This document shows positions 1 to 8,967 of a stretch of 64,000 bases of DNA, piece by piece. The stretch comes from Promethearchaeota archaeon. Its GTDB lineage: Archaea > Asgardarchaeota > Lokiarchaeia > Sigynarchaeales > SOKP01. The notes below the pieces were generated by a model. The model had not been told where the DNA came from, did no database searches, and saw nothing but the letters and a program-made list of their open reading frames with translations. The DNA lies in contig JAHLWT010000248.1 in the NCBI GenBank assembly GCA_019057775.1, forward strand, positions 1 to 64,000, written 5' to 3'. A program made the position numbers and the translations under genes. Within the stretch, counting starts at the first letter, position 1. Each line of letters opens with the position of its first letter.

Positions 1-715
1 TTCGGGGAACACCGCAAATAAAGACTATAGGGGGATATATTTATCCAATTGTGATAATAACATGATCTCGGGAAATAATGCTAACAATAATACTGGAACG
101 GGAATTTATATATATGATAGTGATGAGAACGATATTTGGGGGAATATCGCAAGCTACAACTGGTATGAAGGGTTATATTTATCCTCGAGTAATAATAACA
201 CGATTTCGGGGAACACCGCAAATAAAGACTATAGGGGGATATATTTATCCAATTGTGATTATAATATCGTTTCGGGGAACACCGCAGATAACAATGATTG
301 GGAAGGTATAGGGATTTATAATTGTGTTTATAATACTATTTCGGGAAACACCGCAAATAACAACGCTGATACTTATGGCTCAGGGATAAATTTGATGTTT
401 AGTGAATATAACACGATTTCGGGAAACATCGCAAATAAAAACTATTGGGGGATACATTTATCCATTTGTGATAATAACCTAATCTCGGGAAATACTGCTA
501 ACAATAATACTGGAATAGGGATTTATATATTTGTTAGTGATGAGAATGATATTTGGGGGAATATCGCAAGCTACAACTATTATGAAGGGTTACATTTAGC
601 CTCGAGTAATAATAACACGATTTCGGGAAACACCGCAAATCACAATTGGTATGGGATATATTTATCCAATTGTGATTATAATATCGTTTCGGGGAACACT
701 GCAAACAATAATGAT
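1..715 (+). repeat. Nested internal repeats in the NosD-like gene
   Basis: Bases 1-55 recur without change at 205-259, an offset of 204 bp (68 codons, about three helix coils). Block 65-298 recurs with scattered changes at 482-715, an offset of 417 bp (139 codons, about six coils). Offsets are multiples of three, so the repeats preserve frame. This points to growth of the beta-helix by recent in-frame duplication. Confidence 0.85.
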
Positions 716-1105
716 GTTGGGATTTATTTAAGGGAAAGTAATTACAACACCGTTTCGGGAAACACCGCAAATAGCAATAGGAACGGAATATGGTTAAGTG
801 GTCATTATGACATATATAGAGAAGGGAGCAATTGGAACAACATTACGGAAAACAATACATTTAACAACTCTCAATTTGGGATTTATTTAAGGGAAAGTAA
901 TTACAACACCGTAACTGGTAACACCATAACAGGAAATAACGAATGCATATCAGAAGAAAATTGCCAGGGAAACAAATTTAGTGATAATGGTTCTTGTACT
1001 TATGGTCAAGATGATGGTGGAATTCCGGGATATAATCTATTCTTTCTTTTTGGCATCCTGCCCATTGTAGCAATCATTCTAAGTAAAAAAGTAAAGAAAT
1101 CCTAA
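1..1105 (+). CDS. NosD-like parallel beta-helix surface protein, 5' end missing
   Basis: The frame is already open at base 2, so the true start lies before the window and the ATG at 62 is internal. The protein is a run of roughly 23-residue coils built on a YNTVSGNTANNN-type motif, the pattern of NosD/CASH right-handed beta-helix proteins. The C-terminus has IPGYN, a hydrophobic stretch and a lysine-rich end (KKVKKS). That is the tripartite layout of archaeal CTERM surface-sorting signals, so I infer a cell-surface or secreted protein anchored at its C-terminus. Ligand or substrate is unknown. A homologous full-length gene lies inverted at 30495-31544, and the 3' flanks of the two are nearly the same. 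Confidence 0.85.
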   Translation, partial: SGNTANKDYRGIYLSNCDNNMISGNNANNNTGTGIYIYDSDENDIWGNIASYNWYEGLYLSSSNNNTISGNTANKDYRGIYLSNCDYNIVSGNTADNNDWEGIGIYNCVYNTISGNTANNNADTYGSGINLMFSEYNTISGNIANKNYWGIHLSICDNNLISGNTANNNTGIGIYIFVSDENDIWGNIASYNYYEGLHLASSNNNTISGNTANHNWYGIYLSNCDYNIVSGNTANNNDVGIYLRESNYNTVSGNTANSNRNGIWLSGHYDIYREGSNWNNITENNTFNNSQFGIYLRESNYNTVTGNTITGNNECISEENCQGNKFSDNGSCTYGQDDGGIPGYNLFFLFGILPIVAIILSKKVKKS

Positions 1106-1368
1106 AATTATCATTGAATATAATATAATACATAGGAAAAGATATTTGTAATACGATAAAGATATTTTTGTACTACGAAATTAAAAATATAAGAGATAAG
1201 AAATAGAGAGACTTCAATCAAATACGGTCTAGAGAATTGAAGAGTCTGAGCATATTTAAATTACTTATAATAATAATATCTAGTATATCATAAAAAAGGT
1301 ATTCCAAAAAAGCACTTTACACATTCTTTCCTATCATTAAAATTTATTGTATGAGACCGGTGTACTAA
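1106..1368 (+). repeat. Intergenic part of the inverted NosD-TPR duplication, arm 1
   Basis: This stretch between the NosD-like stop and the TPR start matches the reverse complement of 30201-30494 over nearly its whole length, with small indels. Shared blocks include the sequence right after the NosD stop, a CAAATACGGTCTAGAGAATT block, and the bases just before the TPR ATG. It holds two copies of a 12-mer, TTTGTAATACGA at 1145 and TTTGTACTACGA at 1167, 22 bp apart. Similarity continues into both flanking genes. Confidence 0.85.
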
Positions 1369-3165
1369 ATGAACGACCAAAAACCAGAAAAGATAGAAAA
1401 ACCAGAGGAATTAATTCTTGCAAAACAACTCATTGACGATTGTAAGCTTGCTGAAGCGGACCAATTAATTAGGAACTTCGAGGAAAAGGGAGGACACACT
1501 CTTCATGATATAGTTTCATGTCATCTCCTCAAGTGTGAACTCTTACTTTGGCAAGGTTTATATGAAGATCTTGTCAAGCTTGCCGAACAAACATATAAAG
1601 AGAGTTTAGGATTAGGAAAAAACATCCTATCAATTGATATCTTACTGATAATGGCTAATTCTTTAGTCTATTTACATAAATTTAATGAAGCTATTAATAT
1701 AATTAAGCAAGCCGGAGATTTGCTGGACACTCTGACACAAGAATCTTCAATAGACTACAAGCAAAGAAAGGCATATCTATCCTACGTTAATGGATGGTAT
1801 TACACATACAGGAATGATGCAGATAGTGCTATAAAAAACTTTGAACATAGTTTAACATTGCGAGAAGAAATTGGTTCTAAAAAAGAAATTGCCCAATCTC
1901 TTTCTGGAATTGCATTGGCGCTTGGTAAGGTAAAAGGGGAACTGGTTCAGGCAATAAAGTATGCTGAGCGCGCTTTCGCTACTGCTAAGGAGAGTAATAA
2001 TAAATGGTCGACTGCTTGGAGTCTTCAAGTTATGGCAGGATTATATGGTAATAAAGGGGAAATAGAGAAAGCTATTAATTTTTATGAGCAGAGCTTAGCA
2101 CTTTACAAAGAGATTAATAGCAAGAGATATATGTCATTGGTCCTCAACAATATCGTAGAAGTTTATAGACAACTAGGAGAATTAGATCGTGCGTTAGAGT
2201 GTATAGAACAATCTATTGTACTAAACCGTGAGTTAGATAATTTAAAAATTGTTGCCAACAATCACGATTATTTAATTCAAATTTTAATTGAAAAAGGTGA
2301 ACTTGAACGAGCACAGCAATCATTTCATAATTTAGAGCAATTGAACAAACAATTAAAAGACAAGAAAGTTAATGTAACGTATCTTTTTGATAAGGCTTTA
2401 CTATTGAAAACTAGTTCTCGAACCCGTAACAGAGCTGAAGCTGAAGAAATTTTAAAGCAGATCCTCGAAGAGGAGGATTTAGATTATGAACTTATTTTAA
2501 AAGCATTACTTAGCTTATGTGAATTGCTCCTCATTGAATTACGCTTAACCAACGATTTGGAAGTGTTGGATGAGTTAAATCAGTTTATTGCTCGACTATT
2601 AGATATTGCCAAAAAATCGCACTCATACTGGATTCTGTGCGAAACTCTTTTGATACAAGCAAAATTATCACTATTAACATTCAATATAAAACACGCTCAG
2701 CGATTTTTAACTCAAGCACAACAAATAGCTGAGAGATTTGGTCTCAATAATTTAGCAACAAAAATATCCGATGAACAGGAGGATTTACTCAAAAAATCAG
2801 ATTTATGGGAAAAATTAGAAGAAATTAACGCCCCAATGTCAGATCGTCTGGAATTGGCCCGGTTAGATGAACAAATCGAAGGAATAGTTAAGAATCGTAT
2901 GATATTAACCTCCCAAATTACAGAAGAGAAAGTGGCAATTTCTAAAGAGAAGAAGATTTGCTTGGTGTGTAGGGGTGAAGTGTTTGGTTTTTCATACGCT
3001 TGTAAATGTGGTGCTAATTATTGTGAAAATTGTGCTCGAGCATTAATTAATTTAGAAAATGTGTGTTGGGCTTGTGATGTTTCAATTGACTATTCAAAAC
3101 CTTCAAAACCATATAAGGAAGACGCAGAACGCATCAAAGTTCAGGAAAAAGCAAAAAAGAAATAA
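1369..3165 (+). CDS. TPR protein with C-terminal cysteine-rich zinc-finger-like domain
   Basis: A 598-residue protein. Residues 1-480 are helical tetratricopeptide-type repeats (segments such as AIKNFEHSLTLREEIGSKKE and GELDRALECIEQSIVLNREL), a protein-interaction scaffold. Residues about 528-570 carry cysteines in a C-x2-C...C-x-C...C-x2-C...C-x2-C arrangement resembling a RING or treble-clef zinc finger, followed by a lysine-rich tail. No signal peptide or membrane segment, so probably cytoplasmic. The first 126 residues align with the truncated ORF at 29820-30200, including the opening MNDQK. The start is fixed by that conservation. Function is unknown; a RING-like end on a scaffold could suggest a ubiquitin-type role, but this is speculation. 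Confidence 0.8.
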   Translation: MNDQKPEKIEKPEELILAKQLIDDCKLAEADQLIRNFEEKGGHTLHDIVSCHLLKCELLLWQGLYEDLVKLAEQTYKESLGLGKNILSIDILLIMANSLVYLHKFNEAINIIKQAGDLLDTLTQESSIDYKQRKAYLSYVNGWYYTYRNDADSAIKNFEHSLTLREEIGSKKEIAQSLSGIALALGKVKGELVQAIKYAERAFATAKESNNKWSTAWSLQVMAGLYGNKGEIEKAINFYEQSLALYKEINSKRYMSLVLNNIVEVYRQLGELDRALECIEQSIVLNRELDNLKIVANNHDYLIQILIEKGELERAQQSFHNLEQLNKQLKDKKVNVTYLFDKALLLKTSSRTRNRAEAEEILKQILEEEDLDYELILKALLSLCELLLIELRLTNDLEVLDELNQFIARLLDIAKKSHSYWILCETLLIQAKLSLLTFNIKHAQRFLTQAQQIAERFGLNNLATKISDEQEDLLKKSDLWEKLEEINAPMSDRLELARLDEQIEGIVKNRMILTSQITEEKVAISKEKKICLVCRGEVFGFSYACKCGANYCENCARALINLENVCWACDVSIDYSKPSKPYKEDAERIKVQEKAKKK

Positions 3166-3273
3166 AGAAAGGAACAAATAGAAAAGAGAAAAAGAAAAGG
3201 TCTCTATCAATGTTAGTAAAATGCATATAATGTTGAGTGTGAGAAGACTTTTCAGCAAGAATTAATTTAAAAT

Positions 3274-3624
3274 TTAGAATTTCAACTTCTTATTAGGTTT
3301 ATTGAGTATTTTATTTACTCGTAGTGCAATATGCTCTATAAACCTATTTTTTTCTTGTAATTCAGTGCGAATTTTATCATCTAAAGAATCTTCTGTAAAT
3401 TGATTTAAAGAATTATCCATTTTCATCTGCCTCATAAAGTATGGGAATAATTCAAGTATCTTCTCCACGTGGAGGTTCTTTTGTCGAATGATATATGCTC
3501 GAAACTCTTTCGGGCTGAGGAGTCCGTCAGATAGATCATTGATTAGCTGTTTTAATTGGTTTAATTGTTCTTCATTGAATAGAACATTTTCAATGATATT
3601 ATGAAGTACGTTATCTTCTGCCAT
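3274..3624 (-). CDS. Small helical protein, last gene of membrane HerA-like operon
   Basis: A 116-residue soluble protein, predicted mostly helical, rich in Leu, Asn and Lys, with no membrane segment and no motif I recognise. Its ATG overlaps the stop codon of the 1268-residue ATPase-like gene (TAATG), so the two are almost certainly translated together. Position suggests a soluble partner of the membrane complex encoded upstream. Function unknown. Confidence 0.7.
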   Translation of the reverse strand: MAEDNVLHNIIENVLFNEEQLNQLKQLINDLSDGLLSPKEFRAYIIRQKNLHVEKILELFPYFMRQMKMDNSLNQFTEDSLDDKIRTELQEKNRFIEHIALRVNKILNKPNKKLKF

Positions 3625-6600
3625 TAGTCATCTCCATTTAGGAATGAATTAATTTTAGCAAAAAAAGAATTTTGAAAATTATATATTTCTTCAGATAGTT
3701 CTTTTTTTGTAGCATCAGTGTATTTTATGACTTTATACCGTTCAATAAAATCTACTAATTCTTCATAAGTAAGAGGAAATCCTTCGACTGAACCTATATA
3801 CTTGAGAAACTTGTCCAGATTGTTTTGAGTTATGACAGAGTTCACATTATTGAAATGTCTATAGACATTTATTAAGAATTTTCGAATCAAACCATGTTCT
3901 ATTTTTAATGCTTTTTTAAAGTTCGAGTGGGTAATGGCATAATAAATTTCAAACATCTCTGAAAAAAGATCTCCAAATTCACGTGATAAAGCTTTTTTAA
4001 GATGTCCTTCTTGAACAACATATCTTCGAGGTTGCGAATCAAATATTTGAGTTAAATCAGGAGCAGCAGTACTTTCATGCTCAATTACATCTATATCAAC
4101 ATCAGTGCCTAGCCTGCCTTTACTTGCGAAATAGTCATCTAAAGCCCTCTCATATTGATCTCCTACCGAATAAGATGTTCGCAAGGTTTCAGAACCACTT
4201 GCTTGATTAGGATGACTTTCTACCAAATATTCATGCTTAATCAAGAGAGCTAAGAGATCATCTCTCATATTCTTAATATTTTCTTTTTTACTGGTCTTCT
4301 TGGAAGCTTTTGGATAAATTATCTCAAGGAGCTCTTTTTTTAATTTTCGCTTATATAAGTTACCAATATTATCGATGGTTTTCAAATATTTGAGAAATTT
4401 AATAATCTCTTCTTGATAATTAATATAAGGCCCTAAATCGGCTTCAAATATCGTGTTTTTTGCCTGTTCCAGAATCCTTCTTTCAGCATTTTTTAAATTA
4501 AATCCTCTTCTTTCCATGAACTCAACAATATCATCATCGCTCATTTTTTTGGATTGTTCTAGTTCCTGCCATTCAATAAAGGCGGGAAATGATTGATGGA
4601 TATCCTCGCGTTTAATAAGCACATTATTTGATGTCAACACTTTCAGATAATTAATTTGATATGCATTCTTCCTGGAACGAGAATACATACCTGTGCCTAA
4701 ATGCTCTTGTAAGTTCATTATATTTTTCAGTGTTTTAATGTCTCTTTTGTCTGTTGCCCTGAAAGTAATTAAATTGGAAAAATAAGTCAGCAAGTTAGAG
4801 TGAAGATAATGAATTTGGTTAGCTGAATAAATCATGCCAAACCCTCTTTGTATGAAAGGTTCCATAAAAATATCTACTTTTCCATAGCTCATTTTCCGGT
4901 CTAAATAATCTTTCTCATAAAAAATATCTACATTAGGAACGATGATATTTTTAACCACATAGTCATCGCTACTTTTAATATAGTGAATGATCTTTGAAAG
5001 AATTAAAAAACTAAAAAATATTTTCTTATTTACTTCACGTAAGAGCGAAAGATCAATAATTACCGTCTTTTCGTTGGTAACAAAATTATAAGCGTATACT
5101 TTTCCGTTATCAGTGCCTTGCAATTTTTTAAAATAGGTCAAATCTTGTGATGTAAAATCAGAAAATAATGAAAGTAGTGAATTACTAATAGGATTTCGTT
5201 CCCATTTGTTTTGATTCTGTAATTCTAACTGAATTGAAGGGAGATCCATCTCAGGATTTTCCCTAATTGTGTTTCGAAAGATATCAATTGTCCTTTGGTC
5301 TTTCTTGAATGCAAGACCATACGCATCAAACAAATACTCCAAATATCCAGGATTATCAGTATCATACGGTATATCTGAAGTAAGAGGGTCAATTGTAAAC
5401 GCGCTTCCTAATTTAAAATAAAGAATCTGCTCTTCAAACCGCGTCCCTTTAAAATAATGTATAAGTTTAGACCAATCACCATTAAAATCGAATACAACAC
5501 TAGGGCGATTGTCTTCTATTAATTCAGCTACTATTTTCATGGCGGTTAATATTCTCTTGTTATGAGTTCCGTTAGTAATAAGCAAATTTTTAAGCTGTCG
5601 TAAAGTAAATCCGACATCAATTTCTCCTTCTAATATTTCCGTGTTGATAGCTTTACCGATTACGATTGAATTTTCTAAATACAGCGGGGTATTAAACTCA
5701 GCAGGGATCATGTTTTCTACACCCTTTTTAAGTACATCCACCACTTCAGTAAATGGTTTTAACGTAACACCTTGCATCATTAAGTAATTGAGATGTGAAC
5801 CGCCCAATCTTATTTTTTTATCCTTTAAAATAGAGAATAAAAAACCTGAGATAAGAGAATGTGAGGAAAGTTCTGTAAGATCCATAGCATTGAATGTGAG
5901 ATTAAATGCTCCTCTTAAACTCTCTTTATTATGTAGTAACATTTCTTCCAGCTTAACAAAATGCTCTTCTTTGAGAGCGTCAATAAACTTATAAGATTGT
6001 ACCGAGAGCGAAAGGATAGTATTCCACATTCCATGACGTTTACCTAACCATTCTTCCTTTTTATTTTCTTTTTTATGGTGAAGTAATCTTTTCTTTAAAT
6101 CCTCATTAACATATTTTAAACCATCGTCGTCAAAAACATCATAATTGAGGGGGTAATTAGAAAGAGTATACCCAAAGGAGATATTATCATGCTCTATAGC
6201 TTCAAAAAACTTTTCAAGGTTAACAAAACGAGGGGGATAAATATGTTTTAAATTTAAGATCTTCAGCCCTAATAATATATTGTCTTCGATATTGAGAAAC
6301 AATGTTCGAGGAAATTGCCTAAATCGTATGAACCTTATGTTTTTAAAGGGTTTTAATAAAATGATATTATTTTTCCGATATAATGTGGTCTCAGTAAAAT
6401 GAAAAAAGAGATCTCTCCACCATATTAAAAGATAAAATGCCAATATCCCCCAATCAATAGCAATAATATACAAAAATATTATCTCAAACTTGAATAAGAT
6501 TATATCAACAGCACTTATTATTACTCCAAATAATCCTAATTTTATGGTAGAAAGAAATGTAATGTTTCTAAGAGCCGCTTTTTTATTTTCCTTTTTCACG

Positions 6601-7430
6601 GCAACGGAAGTGGTCTCTTTCACATAAAAAGTTCTTAGAGCATTGACTAATTCTGTTTCTGAGAGAAGGGTTATCTTGAAATGATGAAAATTAATGGCAA
6701 GATTGCTTTTTAAAATATCTCCCATTTGTTTAATGTGGAACTTCAACCGGTCAATCTTATAATCTGAAAGAATCCCCCTCTGATCATACACTACTGAAAA
6801 ATATATAGTCGTTATAATAGAAGTATTTGATTTTTTTTGAGATTTTGCATCTATGTTAGAAAAATATGGTTTTTGGACTACTTGATAAGTATAAGGAACA
6901 CGTATATTTTTCGAGCTTAATCCTATAATAAACTGAGCTAAAGCTGAGCGTACAATATCAGGAATAATATCTATTTTAAATATTTGAATCGCTTGGTGAA
7001 TAAGATCTTTTCTATGTGATCTGTAAATAATAGAAGGCTCCTCTTCTTCCATCCAAAACACCAAATCTTCAAAAGGGTTAAAAGTTGTTTTACTACGAAA
7101 CATAAAACTAAACCAGTGCCGTAATGAAAAAAAGTCATCAGAAAAAACAATAAGAAAAATAACTAAAAAGCTAATTCCTAGCACAATGGAAGTAGTGAGT
7201 CCAAAATTGTGCATGTAAGTAGTTATTACAATTGAAAGTATAAAGAATATCAAAGAGAACGATTTGGCCAACGAGAGCTGTGTATTGATATCTTTAAAAG
7301 AGGGGTTTGTATCTTCCCAAATATTAAGATACTGTTTTTCCTCTTCTTCTTGCCCCGGAGAGATTCTGGTCACTACCTGAGCCTTATTTTGTCTTGAATC
7401 AAATTGTGGTTCAGTTTCATTATCAATCAT
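3624..7430 (-). CDS. Large membrane protein with degenerate HerA/VirB4-like ATPase domain
   Basis: A 1268-residue protein. Two membrane segments lie at about 57-95 and two more at about 292-340. Residues about 587-950 follow the HerA/VirB4 layout: IVIGKAINTE (compare HerA 'IPLGKV'), then the P-loop position, then SVVFDFNGDW, and near the end an LGTGMYSRSR...FPAFIEWQ segment. The P-loop position reads ITNGTHNKR and lacks the GKT/GKS lysine-threonine pair. The later Walker B position, IIVPNVDIFYEK, lacks the usual Asp-Glu. I infer a pseudo-ATPase or a very divergent one. The C-terminal 300 residues are helical and unknown. It sits in a five-gene operon of membrane proteins; the layout loosely recalls membrane-anchored HerA/VirB4 ATPases such as CedB of crenarchaeal DNA import, but homology to that system is not shown. 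Confidence 0.75.
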   Translation of the reverse strand: MIDNETEPQFDSRQNKAQVVTRISPGQEEEEKQYLNIWEDTNPSFKDINTQLSLAKSFSLIFFILSIVITTYMHNFGLTTSIVLGISFLVIFLIVFSDDFFSLRHWFSFMFRSKTTFNPFEDLVFWMEEEEPSIIYRSHRKDLIHQAIQIFKIDIIPDIVRSALAQFIIGLSSKNIRVPYTYQVVQKPYFSNIDAKSQKKSNTSIITTIYFSVVYDQRGILSDYKIDRLKFHIKQMGDILKSNLAINFHHFKITLLSETELVNALRTFYVKETTSVAVKKENKKAALRNITFLSTIKLGLFGVIISAVDIILFKFEIIFLYIIAIDWGILAFYLLIWWRDLFFHFTETTLYRKNNIILLKPFKNIRFIRFRQFPRTLFLNIEDNILLGLKILNLKHIYPPRFVNLEKFFEAIEHDNISFGYTLSNYPLNYDVFDDDGLKYVNEDLKKRLLHHKKENKKEEWLGKRHGMWNTILSLSVQSYKFIDALKEEHFVKLEEMLLHNKESLRGAFNLTFNAMDLTELSSHSLISGFLFSILKDKKIRLGGSHLNYLMMQGVTLKPFTEVVDVLKKGVENMIPAEFNTPLYLENSIVIGKAINTEILEGEIDVGFTLRQLKNLLITNGTHNKRILTAMKIVAELIEDNRPSVVFDFNGDWSKLIHYFKGTRFEEQILYFKLGSAFTIDPLTSDIPYDTDNPGYLEYLFDAYGLAFKKDQRTIDIFRNTIRENPEMDLPSIQLELQNQNKWERNPISNSLLSLFSDFTSQDLTYFKKLQGTDNGKVYAYNFVTNEKTVIIDLSLLREVNKKIFFSFLILSKIIHYIKSSDDYVVKNIIVPNVDIFYEKDYLDRKMSYGKVDIFMEPFIQRGFGMIYSANQIHYLHSNLLTYFSNLITFRATDKRDIKTLKNIMNLQEHLGTGMYSRSRKNAYQINYLKVLTSNNVLIKREDIHQSFPAFIEWQELEQSKKMSDDDIVEFMERRGFNLKNAERRILEQAKNTIFEADLGPYINYQEEIIKFLKYLKTIDNIGNLYKRKLKKELLEIIYPKASKKTSKKENIKNMRDDLLALLIKHEYLVESHPNQASGSETLRTSYSVGDQYERALDDYFASKGRLGTDVDIDVIEHESTAAPDLTQIFDSQPRRYVVQEGHLKKALSREFGDLFSEMFEIYYAITHSNFKKALKIEHGLIRKFLINVYRHFNNVNSVITQNNLDKFLKYIGSVEGFPLTYEELVDFIERYKVIKYTDATKKELSEEIYNFQNSFFAKINSFLNGDD

Positions 7431-7437
7431 ATTTACA

Positions 7438-8319
7438 TCAGGTTCTTTCTTTCTTTACAAATTTTAAATATAGAAAGATTAATACAATAACTCCAACAAA
7501 CAAATATATTACCCATGAATCGATATAGGGAACTATCATTTGGAATGAGCTCATTTCAAATAAAATGATTACTCCTACAGAAAGTAAGGTAAGTATGACT
7601 CCTATGATTAGATATCCAAATATTTCCGGTAATGAGCTTTGATACGAAATATTATCTTTAAGAGCTCCTTGAATAATGATTTTGTTATTTTTTTTATTTT
7701 CTAAGACTTTTCTAAAAGATTTTAAGTATAGCGCAGATTCTAATTTTGCAGGATCTAATTGCAATTGTGAATTTAGATCCTGGTGTAATTCTTTTTCTTT
7801 TTCCCTAATTTTTTGTAAAATTAATGGTCTTAATTTATGCGAACCTTGAGTTTTTCCTCCAGATTTTGATGTAAAAAAGGAAAACATACCTCCTTGTGTT
7901 GATTGTCTCAAATCATCTTCATTTACTTGTTTATGCAGATTTGGAACTGCTAGTTTTTGTAGTTCATAATAAAGATTAATTATTGACTTTAAATGGTTAT
8001 AAGGGAGCTTACCTTCATTTCGTAGGAAAAGCACCTCGCATTCATGAATTTCTTCACAGATCCATTCAGGAAATATGATAATCCTTAAGTCTTTCAAAAA
8101 AAATGAATTTATAAGAGTTATATAATCATATATTTTATAATTATGAGACGAATTAGATAGATCTCTTCTAATAGGTTTTACCCCAAGCTTAATTCCAATT
8201 TCAATAACACGGTTTTTTATGAGAGTAAAGAAGGTTATTGATAATTTTTTGTAATTTTTAGTTTTGATACATACTAGAACTAAACTTTTTAACTTCGAGT
8301 CAAGTAACTGTTCTGTCAT
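7438..8319 (-). CDS. Membrane protein with helical N-terminal domain and two C-terminal TM segments
   Basis: A 293-residue protein: residues 1-125 are a Lys/Leu-rich helical domain, about 150-165 a Gly/Ser/Lys linker, about 165-215 a charged helical stretch, then two membrane segments at about 232-254 and 264-285 with a short basic tail (KFVKKERT). Most of the protein would face the cytoplasm. Its ATG overlaps the stop of the upstream gene (TAATG), and it ends 7 nt before the HerA-like gene, so it belongs to the same operon. No known family recognised. Confidence 0.7.
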   Translation of the reverse strand: MTEQLLDSKLKSLVLVCIKTKNYKKLSITFFTLIKNRVIEIGIKLGVKPIRRDLSNSSHNYKIYDYITLINSFFLKDLRIIIFPEWICEEIHECEVLFLRNEGKLPYNHLKSIINLYYELQKLAVPNLHKQVNEDDLRQSTQGGMFSFFTSKSGGKTQGSHKLRPLILQKIREKEKELHQDLNSQLQLDPAKLESALYLKSFRKVLENKKNNKIIIQGALKDNISYQSSLPEIFGYLIIGVILTLLSVGVIILFEMSSFQMIVPYIDSWVIYLFVGVIVLIFLYLKFVKKERT

Positions 8320-8966
8320 TATTTACTTCCACTTCTTGCGTTCTCACTTGCAATATATTTATCTAGATCTATAGGTTCTTGGTATTTCTCCACCAATTTG
8401 TTAAATCGGAGTTCAGCATTATTATCTTCTTGACCAAACTTTAAAATGGTAGAAATGTAGAAAGCTGAATAGGGAAATAATAATGGAAAAGAAATTAACT
8501 GTAAAACATATCCTAATCCTACGCTATAGGCAGTTGTAACTCCTGAATCTGGATTAGTGATATGAAATAAAGGATAATATAGATCATTTGGAAGAAGGTA
8601 CAAAAAGGGGAAAAGAGAAATATAACACAAGACTAAAATTAAAAGAGCTCCATTGATATAAGCATAAGTTCTATATTTTTCTAATGAAGTAGCATTTTCG
8701 ATACTCATAAAAAAGACAATATAACCGGTTAAAACTAATAAAATTATTGCCATAACGTTGATGAAAAACGGAATTTCGATCTGTTCAGGTTGTAAATAGT
8801 CGTTTATTGGAGAAACCCAGCCATTAAAAAGGTTAAACTGCCAAGAGACAATCGTCTCACTCTCAGAAAACACTCTGAAAGAATACCACTCTAAAAAGAA
8901 AGATAAAAAAAACGATACTAACCCAATTAGAAAAAGGCCTTTAAACCATTGAAGTACAGTCTTCAT
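8319..8966 (-). CDS. Polytopic membrane protein of the HerA-like operon
   Basis: A 215-residue protein with about four hydrophobic segments (about 12-30, 65-88, 98-122, 140-170) and a charged cytoplasmic tail of about 40 residues. An extracytoplasmic loop after the first segment contains the YSFRVFSESETIVSWQFNLF region. No motif points to a transporter or enzyme family. One nucleotide separates it from the upstream helix-hairpin-helix gene, and its stop overlaps the next start. A role as a membrane channel or scaffold for the complex is inference from context only. Confidence 0.7.
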   Translation of the reverse strand: MKTVLQWFKGLFLIGLVSFFLSFFLEWYSFRVFSESETIVSWQFNLFNGWVSPINDYLQPEQIEIPFFINVMAIILLVLTGYIVFFMSIENATSLEKYRTYAYINGALLILVLCYISLFPFLYLLPNDLYYPLFHITNPDSGVTTAYSVGLGYVLQLISFPLLFPYSAFYISTILKFGQEDNNAELRFNKLVEKYQEPIDLDKYIASENARSGSK

Positions 8967-8967
8967 A

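Noticed and set aside
534..770. Minus-strand ORF rich in Cys and Tyr inside the NosD-like gene
   Set aside because: The repeat structure of the beta-helix gene keeps an antisense frame open; a similar shadow occurs at 30917-31126.
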